A stretch of DNA of 64,000 nucleotides, from NCBI GenBank assembly GCA_022509185.1, contig JAFLTS010000007.1, positions 35,556 to 99,555 of the forward strand. Direction: 5' to 3'. The notes beneath the pieces were generated by a model. It saw nothing but the letters and a program-made list of their open reading frames with translations, did no database searches and had not been told where the DNA came from. Shown piece after piece: positions 35,690-44,348 of this stretch. Both the position numbers and the translations under genes were made by a program. Every line of letters begins with the position of its first letter. The stretch's first letter is position 1. The stretch is from Muribaculaceae bacterium (GTDB taxonomy: Bacteria > Bacteroidota > Bacteroidia > Bacteroidales > Muribaculaceae).

Positions 35690-37972
35690 TTATTTCAATG
35701 TAAAATTAAGACTCTTGACATTGTCGCTGTCTCCTCCAAGCATTACAGTAAATTCCCCAGGTTCTGCCACATATTCAAGATCATAATTATAATATTTCAA
35801 AAGATCTACAGATATCGAGAATTCAACAACCTTGCTTTCTCCGGCCTTAAGTGAGATTCTCTGAAAGCCTTTCAGTTCTTTTACAGGACGTGACGAGCTG
35901 CCAACAATATCACGAATATACATCTGCACTACTTCATCGGCATCTCTGCTACCTGTATTAGTAACTTTCACACAAGCTTTGATTATGTCATTTTCTGTCA
36001 TTTCCTCAGCGGAAAGAGCCATATCGGAATATTCAAAGGTAGTGTAACTTAAACCATATCCGAAGGGATACAGAGGTGAATTCTGTGAATCAATATAACC
36101 TGAACGGAACTTCTCGAATTTCTCATCCTGAGTTTTAGGACGACCCGTATTTAAATGATTGTAATAAACAGGTATCTGTCCCATGTTTCGAGGCATCGAC
36201 ATGGTTAATTTGCCTGAGGGAGATACCTCTCCAAACACAACATCCGCAATTGCATCAGCTGCTTCAGAGCCGCCAAACCATACGTTAAGGATTGCAGGTA
36301 CATTTTCACTCTCCCAGCTCATGATTGTGGGACGGCCTGAAAAATTAAGCATAACCACAGGTTTACCTGTAGACAATAATGCTTTTAGGAGTTTCATTTG
36401 AGTTTCGGGCAAATTGATATCGCTCCGGCTTGAAGATTCACCGCTAAATTCTGAAGACTCTCCTAAAGCAGCAATAATAACATCAGAATTACGGGCCACT
36501 GATAAAGCTTCCGCTAACATCACATCTTCCGAACGATTGTCTCTCATTTCCCTTCCAAACATGGTGGCATTTGCTTCCAATTCAGCATCTAAAGTTAAAT
36601 TGCTTCCCTTTGCATAAGTCACAGTTGCCTTATCTCCTACTGCATCCCTGATTCCTTCAACAAGAGTTTTATACTTATTTGGATCAGCAGCTACGCTCCA
36701 GGTGCCGGGCATGTTTGCCCTGGTATTTGCCAAAGGACCAATAACAGCTATACGACCTTTTTTATCCAGAGGCAGGAGATTGCCTTCGTTTTTAAGAAGT
36801 ACAAAAGTTTCTGTGGCAATTTTCCTGGCTTCCTCTCTATGAGCGGAAGTATAAACCTCAGTCTTTTCTCTTTCAGGTGAAATAAATTTATAAGGATCCT
36901 CGAAAAGACCAAGTTTATATTTTGCCTCCAGAATCCTTCTTACCGCAGCATCAATCTGTCCTAAGTTTACCAAGCCTTCATCAAGACTTTTAGCAAGAGT
37001 ACCGTTGAATCCATCAGCTACCATGTCCATGTCAGTTCCAGCTTTCAAAGCTAAAGCTGAAACTGTCTGAAGGTCGCCTAACCCATGGTCTATCATTTCA
37101 GCGATAGCGGTATAATCAGTCACAATAAATCCGTTCCATCCCCACATACCACGCAAAACATCAGTAAGCAACCATTTATTGGCTGTGGCGGGAATACCGT
37201 CTATTGTATTAAAGGAAGTCATAAATGAACCGGCCCCTGCATCTGCACCAGCTTTGTAAGGAGCGAAATATTCATTAAACATTCTCTGGCGGCTCATATC
37301 AACAGTGTTGTAATCGCGTCCTCCTTCAGGTGCCCCATATAAAGCAAAATGCTTTACACAAGCCATTATTTCATTGTTTTCCTGAAGATTCCCCTGATAG
37401 CCTTCCACCATTACCCGGGCAATAGCTGCTCCAAGGAACGGATCTTCACCGGATCCTTCTGAAGCACGTCCCCACCGAGGGTCTCGACATATATCTACCA
37501 TCGGACTGAAAGTCCAGCAGATACCTGAAGCGGAAGCTTCAATGGCTGCTATCCTGGCACTGTTCTTTATAGCCACAGTATCCCATGAACAGGATAAAGC
37601 CAGCGGTATGGGAAAAACTGTTTCATACCCGTGGATTACATCCATTCCGAAAATCAAGGGAATGCCAAGTCTACTCTCCTCTACAGCAACTCTTTGTAAT
37701 TCCCTGATCTTTTCCGCTCCCTTAATGTTGAAAACTCCTCCAACCTTACCGGCAGCTACCATTTGTCCGATATTACTGTTCTGTGCCTGCCCGGTCACTA
37801 TATCATCCGAGGCCGGAAGATTAAGTTGTCCTAATTTTTCTTCCAAGGTCATCTGCGACATCAGTTTATCCACATAGGCGTCCATCGCCCCGTCTCCACT
37901 CTTGCTTTGCGAACAGGAGGCTAAACTTGATAAAAGCAACAGACCTATTCCGCATCTGATGATTTTTTTCAT
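35690..37972 (-). CDS. GH3 beta-glucosidase (periplasmic lipoprotein)
   Basis: 760 residues. A signal peptide ends in a lipobox LASCSQ (Cys at residue 20). Full GH3 order: N-terminal barrel with TLEEKLGQL, GMDVIHGYETVFPIP, SPMVDICRDPRWGRASEGSGEDP, the nucleophile D286 in FIVTDYTAI; then the alpha/beta sandwich with SGESSSRSDINLP; then a fibronectin-III-like C-terminal domain (DEVVQMYIRD). It removes terminal beta-linked glucose. It lies 29 nt after the GH144-type gene in the PUL; by analogy with characterised GH3/GH144 pairs it may act on sophoro-oligosaccharides. It converges with priA, leaving 12 nt between them. Confidence 0.92.
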   Translation of the reverse strand: MKKIIRCGIGLLLLSSLASCSQSKSGDGAMDAYVDKLMSQMTLEEKLGQLNLPASDDIVTGQAQNSNIGQMVAAGKVGGVFNIKGAEKIRELQRVAVEESRLGIPLIFGMDVIHGYETVFPIPLALSCSWDTVAIKNSARIAAIEASASGICWTFSPMVDICRDPRWGRASEGSGEDPFLGAAIARVMVEGYQGNLQENNEIMACVKHFALYGAPEGGRDYNTVDMSRQRMFNEYFAPYKAGADAGAGSFMTSFNTIDGIPATANKWLLTDVLRGMWGWNGFIVTDYTAIAEMIDHGLGDLQTVSALALKAGTDMDMVADGFNGTLAKSLDEGLVNLGQIDAAVRRILEAKYKLGLFEDPYKFISPEREKTEVYTSAHREEARKIATETFVLLKNEGNLLPLDKKGRIAVIGPLANTRANMPGTWSVAADPNKYKTLVEGIRDAVGDKATVTYAKGSNLTLDAELEANATMFGREMRDNRSEDVMLAEALSVARNSDVIIAALGESSEFSGESSSRSDINLPETQMKLLKALLSTGKPVVMLNFSGRPTIMSWESENVPAILNVWFGGSEAADAIADVVFGEVSPSGKLTMSMPRNMGQIPVYYNHLNTGRPKTQDEKFEKFRSGYIDSQNSPLYPFGYGLSYTTFEYSDMALSAEEMTENDIIKACVKVTNTGSRDADEVVQMYIRDIVGSSSRPVKELKGFQRISLKAGESKVVEFSISVDLLKYYNYDLEYVAEPGEFTVMLGGDSDNVKSLNFTLK

Positions 37973-38001
37973 GATATAAGTTTTTTCAGTTATTATTACT
38001 T

Positions 38002-39396
38002 CTATTGTTTAGTAAATCCCAGTTTGTTTAATCCTTGTTGAATTTCAGGAGCATTCATGAAAAGATTCCATATCAGTCCGCTTCTGTAATTCTCAATCAT
38101 AGGAGCAATGGTGAGCTGGTCGATGGCTAAATAATGGGGTTCAACCCAATTTTTTTCATCGCTGAAAGCATCATAGAAACCATATTTCCCACGATATCTT
38201 TCTCCTTTATTATAGAAATTCTTAGCCGCTGCCATGGAATGTTCAGGAACATAGGGAAATGAGGATAAAGCTGCTGTAGGAGTTATAACTCCTAAATCAT
38301 TATTCGGAGCATGAGCCGAATATCCCTCCGGAGAATAGCTGGCTGTAAGTCCCCAGCTGTCTTCTCCATAACCTTTATATCCCTTTGGATTCTGAACACT
38401 ATAAAGATAGTTGGTGAGCGCATGATTTTTATTTAACTCCCAATAATCTGCATACTGATCTTTAAGATTTCTTGGATCCAGCCCTATCCACGAATAATGG
38501 CTCCAGAATAAAGGACCTCCGGTTGTCTCTGCTCCATTATGTTTTAAAATAAGGGGATAACCCATGAATTTGGCATTAGTTACGATATCGCCGTTTCGTG
38601 CCCAACCTTTATGATAAGCTGACGCTGGGATAGAGTGTTCCGGAGAAGATGCCCCAAGTATGTAGGTTATCAGACATTCGTTGTATCCTTCAAGTGGAAA
38701 ATTCATTTCCCAGCCATAATTAGGAGACCAATGCCAATATAAAACATCTTCCCCCCCCTTGGTATACCAATCAAACTCCATTTCTCTCCAGAGTTTATCT
38801 ATATTGGCTGCAAGTTGTTTTTCGCTTTCATTACCATCCTTAAAGTATTCACGGGCTGCTATCAGACTTGCCATAAGAAACGAACTTTCCACAAGGTCTC
38901 CTCCGTTGTCTTTCTCTCCGAAAGGCACGACTTTACCGGTAGGTCCGTTTATCCAATGAGGCCATACACCATGAAACCTGTCGGCTTTACCCAGATAATC
39001 AACTATTTTGGTGAGACGTTCCACACCTTCCTGTCGAGGAATAAAACCTCTATGGATGGCAGTCAGAATCCCTGCTATTCCAAATCCGGAGCCTCCGGTG
39101 GTAACCACTTCTTTATCATTTTGGGGATAAACGTTGTCCATATGGATACGTTCGGGGGCAAGTCCGGAGGTAGGCTCGGCACCTTCCCACATATAGTTGA
39201 AATGGGTTTTCTGGATCCAGTCTAAAAATTCCTCTTCACCTGTGAAATCCTTTTCATAAAGATTGGCACTATTTTCACCAGACTGCAACGTATTTTCCGA
39301 GTTATCATTTTCAGAGCCGGAAGGACGACTGTCTGAGGATTTACATCCACCAAACATCATAATCGCCGCCAATATCAAGACACTTAAATATTTCAT
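38002..39396 (-). CDS. GH144-type endo-beta-glucanase (PF10091 glycoamylase-like)
   Basis: 464 residues. Lipoprotein signal with lipobox FGGCKS (Cys at 18) and a Ser/Asn/Glu-rich linker to about residue 50. The catalytic (alpha/alpha)6-type domain shows HFNYMWEGAEPTSGLAPER, TTGGSGFGIAGILTAIHRGFI, VESSFLMASLIAAREYF, WHWSPNYGWEMNFPLEGYNECLI and FPYVPEHSMAAAKNFY. These match the PF10091 family whose founding GH144 member is an endo-beta-1,2-glucanase. It lies between SusD, with a terminator in between, and GH3. Confidence 0.82.
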   Translation of the reverse strand: MKYLSVLILAAIMMFGGCKSSDSRPSGSENDNSENTLQSGENSANLYEKDFTGEEEFLDWIQKTHFNYMWEGAEPTSGLAPERIHMDNVYPQNDKEVVTTGGSGFGIAGILTAIHRGFIPRQEGVERLTKIVDYLGKADRFHGVWPHWINGPTGKVVPFGEKDNGGDLVESSFLMASLIAAREYFKDGNESEKQLAANIDKLWREMEFDWYTKGGEDVLYWHWSPNYGWEMNFPLEGYNECLITYILGASSPEHSIPASAYHKGWARNGDIVTNAKFMGYPLILKHNGAETTGGPLFWSHYSWIGLDPRNLKDQYADYWELNKNHALTNYLYSVQNPKGYKGYGEDSWGLTASYSPEGYSAHAPNNDLGVITPTAALSSFPYVPEHSMAAAKNFYNKGERYRGKYGFYDAFSDEKNWVEPHYLAIDQLTIAPMIENYRSGLIWNLFMNAPEIQQGLNKLGFTKQ

Positions 39397-39444
39397 ATTA
39401 TAATTTATTGCAAATTAAATAAAAAACTTTAACTCCAAGATAAA

Positions 39445-39480
39445 CACCCTCCCCCAGCCATCAACGGTTGAGGAAGGGTG
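39445..39480 (-). terminator. Terminator/attenuator after susD
   Basis: On the minus strand the outer arms CACCCT (39475-39480) and AGGGTG (39445-39450) pair around a 24-nt segment with further pairing, followed by TTTATC. It sits between susD and the glucanase gene and could lower enzyme expression relative to SusC/SusD. Confidence 0.6.
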
Positions 39481-39524
39481 ATCGCATCAATAATACAACT
39501 ATTTGGCATGAAGTTGTGTATGTC

Positions 39525-41054
39525 TTACGGTTGCGTCAAGGTAGTATATGGGTCATTTCTAAGAGAGGGTGCCAAATCTATTTGAGTCTGAGGGATGGGG
39601 AAGTAAGTCTTCTCCGGAGTCCAGCCATTCGGCCCGAGCACAGATTCTGCAAGACCGGTACGGATCAGGTCAGCATACCTTTCTCCCCATTCGCAACAAA
39701 GCTCCATTCGTCTTTCATCAAGTATCTGTTCCACAGTCACACCGCTGAGTTCAGGCATGTCTGCACGATCTCTAACTAAATTAAATGGAGCATCTCCATT
39801 CTGACCTAGTCTTACTTTTGCTTCTGCATTCATAAGCAATACATCGGCATAACGCAAGATTCTTACATTATTATTATCACCATACTGTGTACGGCCATCT
39901 GTAAATTGGTCTAAGGGAAGATAGAATTTACCATTCCAGATATTGGTGTTCTGGGGGTTACCTGCAGGTTCTACAAAATCACCTGAAGGGGTTGTGGTTC
40001 CACCTACCAAGAAACTTGTAGTGGCCCTTATTGTTTCACCACGTTTTTCAGCCCATTCCACAAATGATTCGAAATATCCTATGAAATTCCAGCCACCGGT
40101 GCCCTGAAGATATGTCGTCTGATTGGAAATTGTAGGACCTGCACAATTGAAGAACTGATCCACTCCGACATACTGACCTTCTCCTAATCCAAAGTCAGTT
40201 ACCTGACATTCCATCAATGATTCATCACATAATCTTCCGGGAATCTTCCAAAGCTGATAATAATCCGGGAACAATGAGAAACCACCGTTGTCAATTATAT
40301 CCTGGGTTAGGTTTTTAACATTGTCATAGTAGGAAGGATCGTTATTAAAGCCTGCAAGATTCAAGTATACCTTGGCTGCGAGGGCTTCTGCTGTATAAGC
40401 TGAAAAGGCACCAACATGTTCCATCTGATTGGGACGAACTTTTGGAGTATGTTGCATCGCATATTCAAGATCCTGTAGAATGTATTGATAAACTACATCT
40501 CTTGTAGAACGTGTGAAGTCTTGCTGATCATTGGAGAAGAGGATTGGCACTTCACCAAAAAATTGTACCAGGCGGTAATAAGCCAATGCCCTAATTATTC
40601 TAACTTCACCGGCATAACCATAGTTTTTCTCAAGCTCGGAACCTGAACAATTTAAGGCATAATTCTCAAGATTCACCAAAGTTTCATTGCAATATCGCAC
40701 TATCTGATAGAAACAGCGCCAATATTCATTAACACCCCAGAATGAACTGTTGTTGTATACATAATTATTGCCTATAAGCACCAATTCTCCTTGGTCGTCT
40801 ACTCTTCCGGACCAAACGTCACCGTCACGTATAACCGACATGAGATTTACTACCCAGTGCATATTATTGGCTCGTATTGATGCGTAGCAGGCACTTACCG
40901 GTTCATACATAGCAGCTATGTCAGTGTAGTCAACACTAACTCCGGGTAATATCTGCTCCTGGGTCACATCAAGATAATCATTACAGGAAGGAAGAAGCCC
41001 GGCTGAAATTGCCACTGCGGCACCTCCTATTATATTTCTTATATTTAGTTTCAT
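39525..41054 (-). CDS. susD: SusD/RagB-family glycan-binding lipoprotein
   Basis: 509 residues. The signal peptide ends in a lipobox LLPSCND (Cys at 24) followed by YLDVTQEQ, the usual SusD start. The helical TPR-like core has VRIIRALAYYRLVQFFGEVPI and YTAEALAAKVYLNLAG. The C-terminal RagB region has RYADVLLMNAEAKVRLG, ILDERRMELCCEWGERYADLIRTGL and a final YFPIPQTQIDLAP. It binds glycan at the cell surface as the lid of the SusC transporter. The susC gene is 60 nt upstream. Confidence 0.95.
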   Translation of the reverse strand: MKLNIRNIIGGAAVAISAGLLPSCNDYLDVTQEQILPGVSVDYTDIAAMYEPVSACYASIRANNMHWVVNLMSVIRDGDVWSGRVDDQGELVLIGNNYVYNNSSFWGVNEYWRCFYQIVRYCNETLVNLENYALNCSGSELEKNYGYAGEVRIIRALAYYRLVQFFGEVPILFSNDQQDFTRSTRDVVYQYILQDLEYAMQHTPKVRPNQMEHVGAFSAYTAEALAAKVYLNLAGFNNDPSYYDNVKNLTQDIIDNGGFSLFPDYYQLWKIPGRLCDESLMECQVTDFGLGEGQYVGVDQFFNCAGPTISNQTTYLQGTGGWNFIGYFESFVEWAEKRGETIRATTSFLVGGTTTPSGDFVEPAGNPQNTNIWNGKFYLPLDQFTDGRTQYGDNNNVRILRYADVLLMNAEAKVRLGQNGDAPFNLVRDRADMPELSGVTVEQILDERRMELCCEWGERYADLIRTGLAESVLGPNGWTPEKTYFPIPQTQIDLAPSLRNDPYTTLTQP

Positions 41055-41114
41055 ATCTTATTGTTTTCTATAACTAACTTAATATAATCTGAATTTCAGC
41101 ATTTATATCCTGTC

Positions 41115-44100
41115 TTAGAATTCCATTTGGAGACCGAAGGTATAAGTGGAACTAAGAGGATATACCTGAGTGTCCCATCCATAATTGGCTTCTGCGCTTC
41201 CTGAGAGTTCAGGTGAGAAAGTATTGGCCTTGAAGAAAGAGAAGGGGCGGTCTGCCATCAGACTCAGACGAATTGACGGCATGGTGTAAGCTCCCATCTT
41301 TATGTTTCTGAATGTATAACCCAAGGTTATAGTTTGGAAACGGAAGAAATCAGCTGATTCAACAAAATAACTGTTAGTAGAAGTTGCTGAAGAGTTCACG
41401 TTCCAAGCTATACCCGCTCCTGTAGTCAAGGCTGCTGAAGATGGATAGCTGTTGGAGGTACCTTCTCCGGTCCAACGATTCTTATAGAAGTCATAATCAA
41501 GATTGTAGTTGGCTGCGGCATATCTTAACTGACGCTTACGGTTAAACATCTTGGCGCCACATTGTCCATAAGTACTCAATGAGAAATCAAATCCTTTTAT
41601 TTCAAAACCAAAGTTAATTCCATACGTGAATGAAGGGATATAAGAGCCTAAGGTAACTCGGTCGCTGGCATCTATATTGCCGTCTCCGTTCTGGTCTTTG
41701 TATTTGAAATAACCGGGTTGTACATTATTGGCCACCGCTACGGGGTCGGCATTGATTTCATCCCAGTTCTGATAGATTCCTTCCACTTCATATCCAAAGA
41801 ATGAATTCATCTTTTCTCCCACTTTGTTTATACCCATACCACCAAGTATGTAGTCAACTCCATGACGCAATGATTTCACTTCATTTTTAAGGGTAGAAAG
41901 ATTTGCTCCAATATAGTAATTAAAATTACCTACTTTATCACTCCAGTTTAAAGTGATGTCAACACCGGTATTCAATATTTTACCCCAGTTACCTGCAACT
42001 ACATCCTGGAAAATAGGCAATGAAGGAGATATTACTGCGTCTGTTGTAAGACGGTAGAACCAGTCTATCTCGGCAGTCAGACGGTTTGCAAGAGTAGCGT
42101 AGCTGACACCGATATTTGTTTCAGATACCTTTTCCCATTTAAGATAACTATAAGTGGAGTTAAAGTAATAACCCGGATAAGGTGTACCTACATTTGAACC
42201 TAAAGAACCGAATACACCCGAGTTTCCTTCACCGGTAGCAAGTGATGCTGAGCCAAACGATGCAGCCACTTTGTCATTACCAAGCATACCCCATGAAGCA
42301 CGTAATTTCAGATAGTCAGCCCAAGTCTGTCCTTCCATGAATTTTTCATTAGAGATTGTCCACGCACCACCTATTGAGGGGAAATATCCCCATTTTTCCT
42401 GATATTTTGATGATCCGTCGGCTCTAAATGTAAACATGATGAGGTATCTATTGTCGTAGTTATAATTCAGACGTGCAAACCAACTGGCACTCCTATAACG
42501 GTATCCTCCATCGGAGGCGGTAGTGGAGTCTGAAATACCGTTGCTAAGGTACCACCATTCCTCTTTGTCATAAGGAACATCATAAGCGGTACCTACAAGC
42601 TGATGCCAGCTTTCCTGACGTGCTGAGAAACCTAACATAGCACCGAAACTATGGTCACCTATTGCATCACGATAAGTCAAAACATTATCCCATGCCCATT
42701 TATTCCACTGATCATCGGTTTTGGTCAGTTGAGAGGTTTCTTGTCTTTGATTATCTCCCACATAGTATGGAATCAGCATTGAGGCACCTCTTGTAGATGA
42801 ATAGTCGTATCCATAGCTCGTGCGTAAATCAAGTTTGCTGGGAATAAATATGAAATCCGCATAGAAGTTTGACATTACCTGATAGTTGCGGTTGCGGTTT
42901 TTATTATATATAGCTGTTGCAACCGGATTATAGAAGTTGCCGGTTAGGCCCAGACTTGCGGGATCAGCGAATTTTTCCGGGAAAGCCTCGGTATTATTGT
43001 CGTTGTAAACCGGCATTATACCCGGCATATTATATGCCTGTTGCCATGCATTGCCATTTGGAGATTGCTGGTTGCTGTTGGAGAATACTCCATTGAATCC
43101 AACCTTTAACCAACTTGTTGCATCATAATCTAACTGTGCACGGAAATTAAGACGGTTGTAATTGTTTTCTCCCTTCATAATACCGTCTTGATAAAGGTAG
43201 CTTAAACCTACTGAATATGTGGCTTTCTGGCCACCACCACTCACATTAACATTATGGTTGGTGATAACAGCATCTCTCAATAATTCCTTATACCAGTTAG
43301 TGTTTGCACCAAACTGATAATTTGCGAGGTTTCCTCCGTATTGTGCTATAGACGCTTCAAACATACTTCTATAAGCATCGGGATCTGCCTCCATTAACAT
43401 TTCAGCATATTGTGAAGAATCAGCCATTTTCAAAACATGAGTAGCTTTTTGTACACCCACATAGCCGTTGTAAGTAACCTTAGCTTTCATGTCCTTTGAA
43501 CCCTTCTTTGTTGTAACCAGTACAACACCATTGGCAGCTTTCACACCATAGATGGCAGCAGCAGATGCATCCTTTAGGATAGATATATCCTGGATATCAT
43601 CATTATTGAGCCAGTTGATGTTGTCATAAAACATTCCATCCACTACATACAGAGGTGAACCGGCGTCAAAAGAACCGATACCACGAATCTGAACTGTTGG
43701 ACCTGAACCCGGAGCTCCTGAATTGATTACATTAACACCCGGCACCTTTCCTGCCAAGGCTCCCATCGGAGATGTTGAAGGGATATTGGAAATATCCTCT
43801 CCGGAAATAGTTGTTATAGGTGAAGTGAGGTCTTTTGCTTTTGCGGAACCATAACCGATGACCACTACTTCTTCAAGACCAAGATGGTCTTCGTGCATAA
43901 TACAATCAATTTTCGTCCTGTCGTTTACCGGAATTTCCTGTGGCACCATCCCGACATATGAAAATGTCAGTGTGCCTTTGTCGGGAACGTTGTTAAGCAA
44001 ATAGTTGCCGTCAATATCCGTAACAGTTCCGTTGGTTGTGCCTTTTACAAAAACTGAAACTCCTATCAGAGGCTCATCATTTTCGTCTAGCACGGTTCCT

Positions 44101-44177
44101 GAAACTGTTTTCTGCGCCATAGCAAAGCCCACGCCACAGAATAACGCAATCAGAAATGTTAAGATCTGTTTTTTCAT
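41115..44177 (-). CDS. susC: SusC/RagA-family TonB-dependent transporter
   Basis: 1020 residues from the ATG at 44175-44177, where the signal peptide KKQILTFLIALFCGVGFAMAQ begins. The frame is open 14 residues further up. Order: carboxypeptidase-like domain (VSGTVLDENDEPLIGVSV), the LEEVVVIGYGSAKAKDLTSPI region, plug domain (ALAGKVPGVNVINSGAPGSGP, VDGMFYDNINWLNNDDIQDISILKDASAAAIYG), then a 22-strand barrel ending in TFGLQMEF. It imports oligosaccharides with energy from TonB. It is the first gene of the PUL and is divergent from the regulator. Confidence 0.96.
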   Translation of the reverse strand: MKKQILTFLIALFCGVGFAMAQKTVSGTVLDENDEPLIGVSVFVKGTTNGTVTDIDGNYLLNNVPDKGTLTFSYVGMVPQEIPVNDRTKIDCIMHEDHLGLEEVVVIGYGSAKAKDLTSPITTISGEDISNIPSTSPMGALAGKVPGVNVINSGAPGSGPTVQIRGIGSFDAGSPLYVVDGMFYDNINWLNNDDIQDISILKDASAAAIYGVKAANGVVLVTTKKGSKDMKAKVTYNGYVGVQKATHVLKMADSSQYAEMLMEADPDAYRSMFEASIAQYGGNLANYQFGANTNWYKELLRDAVITNHNVNVSGGGQKATYSVGLSYLYQDGIMKGENNYNRLNFRAQLDYDATSWLKVGFNGVFSNSNQQSPNGNAWQQAYNMPGIMPVYNDNNTEAFPEKFADPASLGLTGNFYNPVATAIYNKNRNRNYQVMSNFYADFIFIPSKLDLRTSYGYDYSSTRGASMLIPYYVGDNQRQETSQLTKTDDQWNKWAWDNVLTYRDAIGDHSFGAMLGFSARQESWHQLVGTAYDVPYDKEEWWYLSNGISDSTTASDGGYRYRSASWFARLNYNYDNRYLIMFTFRADGSSKYQEKWGYFPSIGGAWTISNEKFMEGQTWADYLKLRASWGMLGNDKVAASFGSASLATGEGNSGVFGSLGSNVGTPYPGYYFNSTYSYLKWEKVSETNIGVSYATLANRLTAEIDWFYRLTTDAVISPSLPIFQDVVAGNWGKILNTGVDITLNWSDKVGNFNYYIGANLSTLKNEVKSLRHGVDYILGGMGINKVGEKMNSFFGYEVEGIYQNWDEINADPVAVANNVQPGYFKYKDQNGDGNIDASDRVTLGSYIPSFTYGINFGFEIKGFDFSLSTYGQCGAKMFNRKRQLRYAAANYNLDYDFYKNRWTGEGTSNSYPSSAALTTGAGIAWNVNSSATSTNSYFVESADFFRFQTITLGYTFRNIKMGAYTMPSIRLSLMADRPFSFFKANTFSPELSGSAEANYGWDTQVYPLSSTYTFGLQMEF

Positions 44178-44216
44178 TTTGTGATATAATTTGGTTGATG
44201 TTGTTTTAAGTTTTCG

Positions 44217-44330
44217 CAAAAATATTTAACACTCCTTATAATAATAAGTTTTACTGGTACGCCATAAATACTTTTATGTTGTACAACACTACGTTTTTAC
44301 TACGTTTTATGTCCTAATTGCTTAATTTTG
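44217..44330. promoter_or_regulatory. PUL control region: divergent promoters, palindrome and phased repeat
   Basis: A minus-strand -7 match TATTTTTG (44217-44224) precedes susC; a plus-strand TAATTTTG (44323-44330) precedes the regulator. Between them are the perfect palindrome GTTGTACAAC (44278-44287) and two direct copies of ACTACGTTTT (44288-44297 and 44299-44308) with an 11-nt period, about one helical turn. This is the most likely binding site of the regulator at 44349. Confidence 0.6.
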
Positions 44331-44348
44331 TACCAATTATAGATTTTT

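Noticed and set aside
39445..39480. Hairpin after susD as part of a mobile element
   Set aside because: Position between susD and the enzyme genes and the T-rich tail fit a simple terminator or attenuator.
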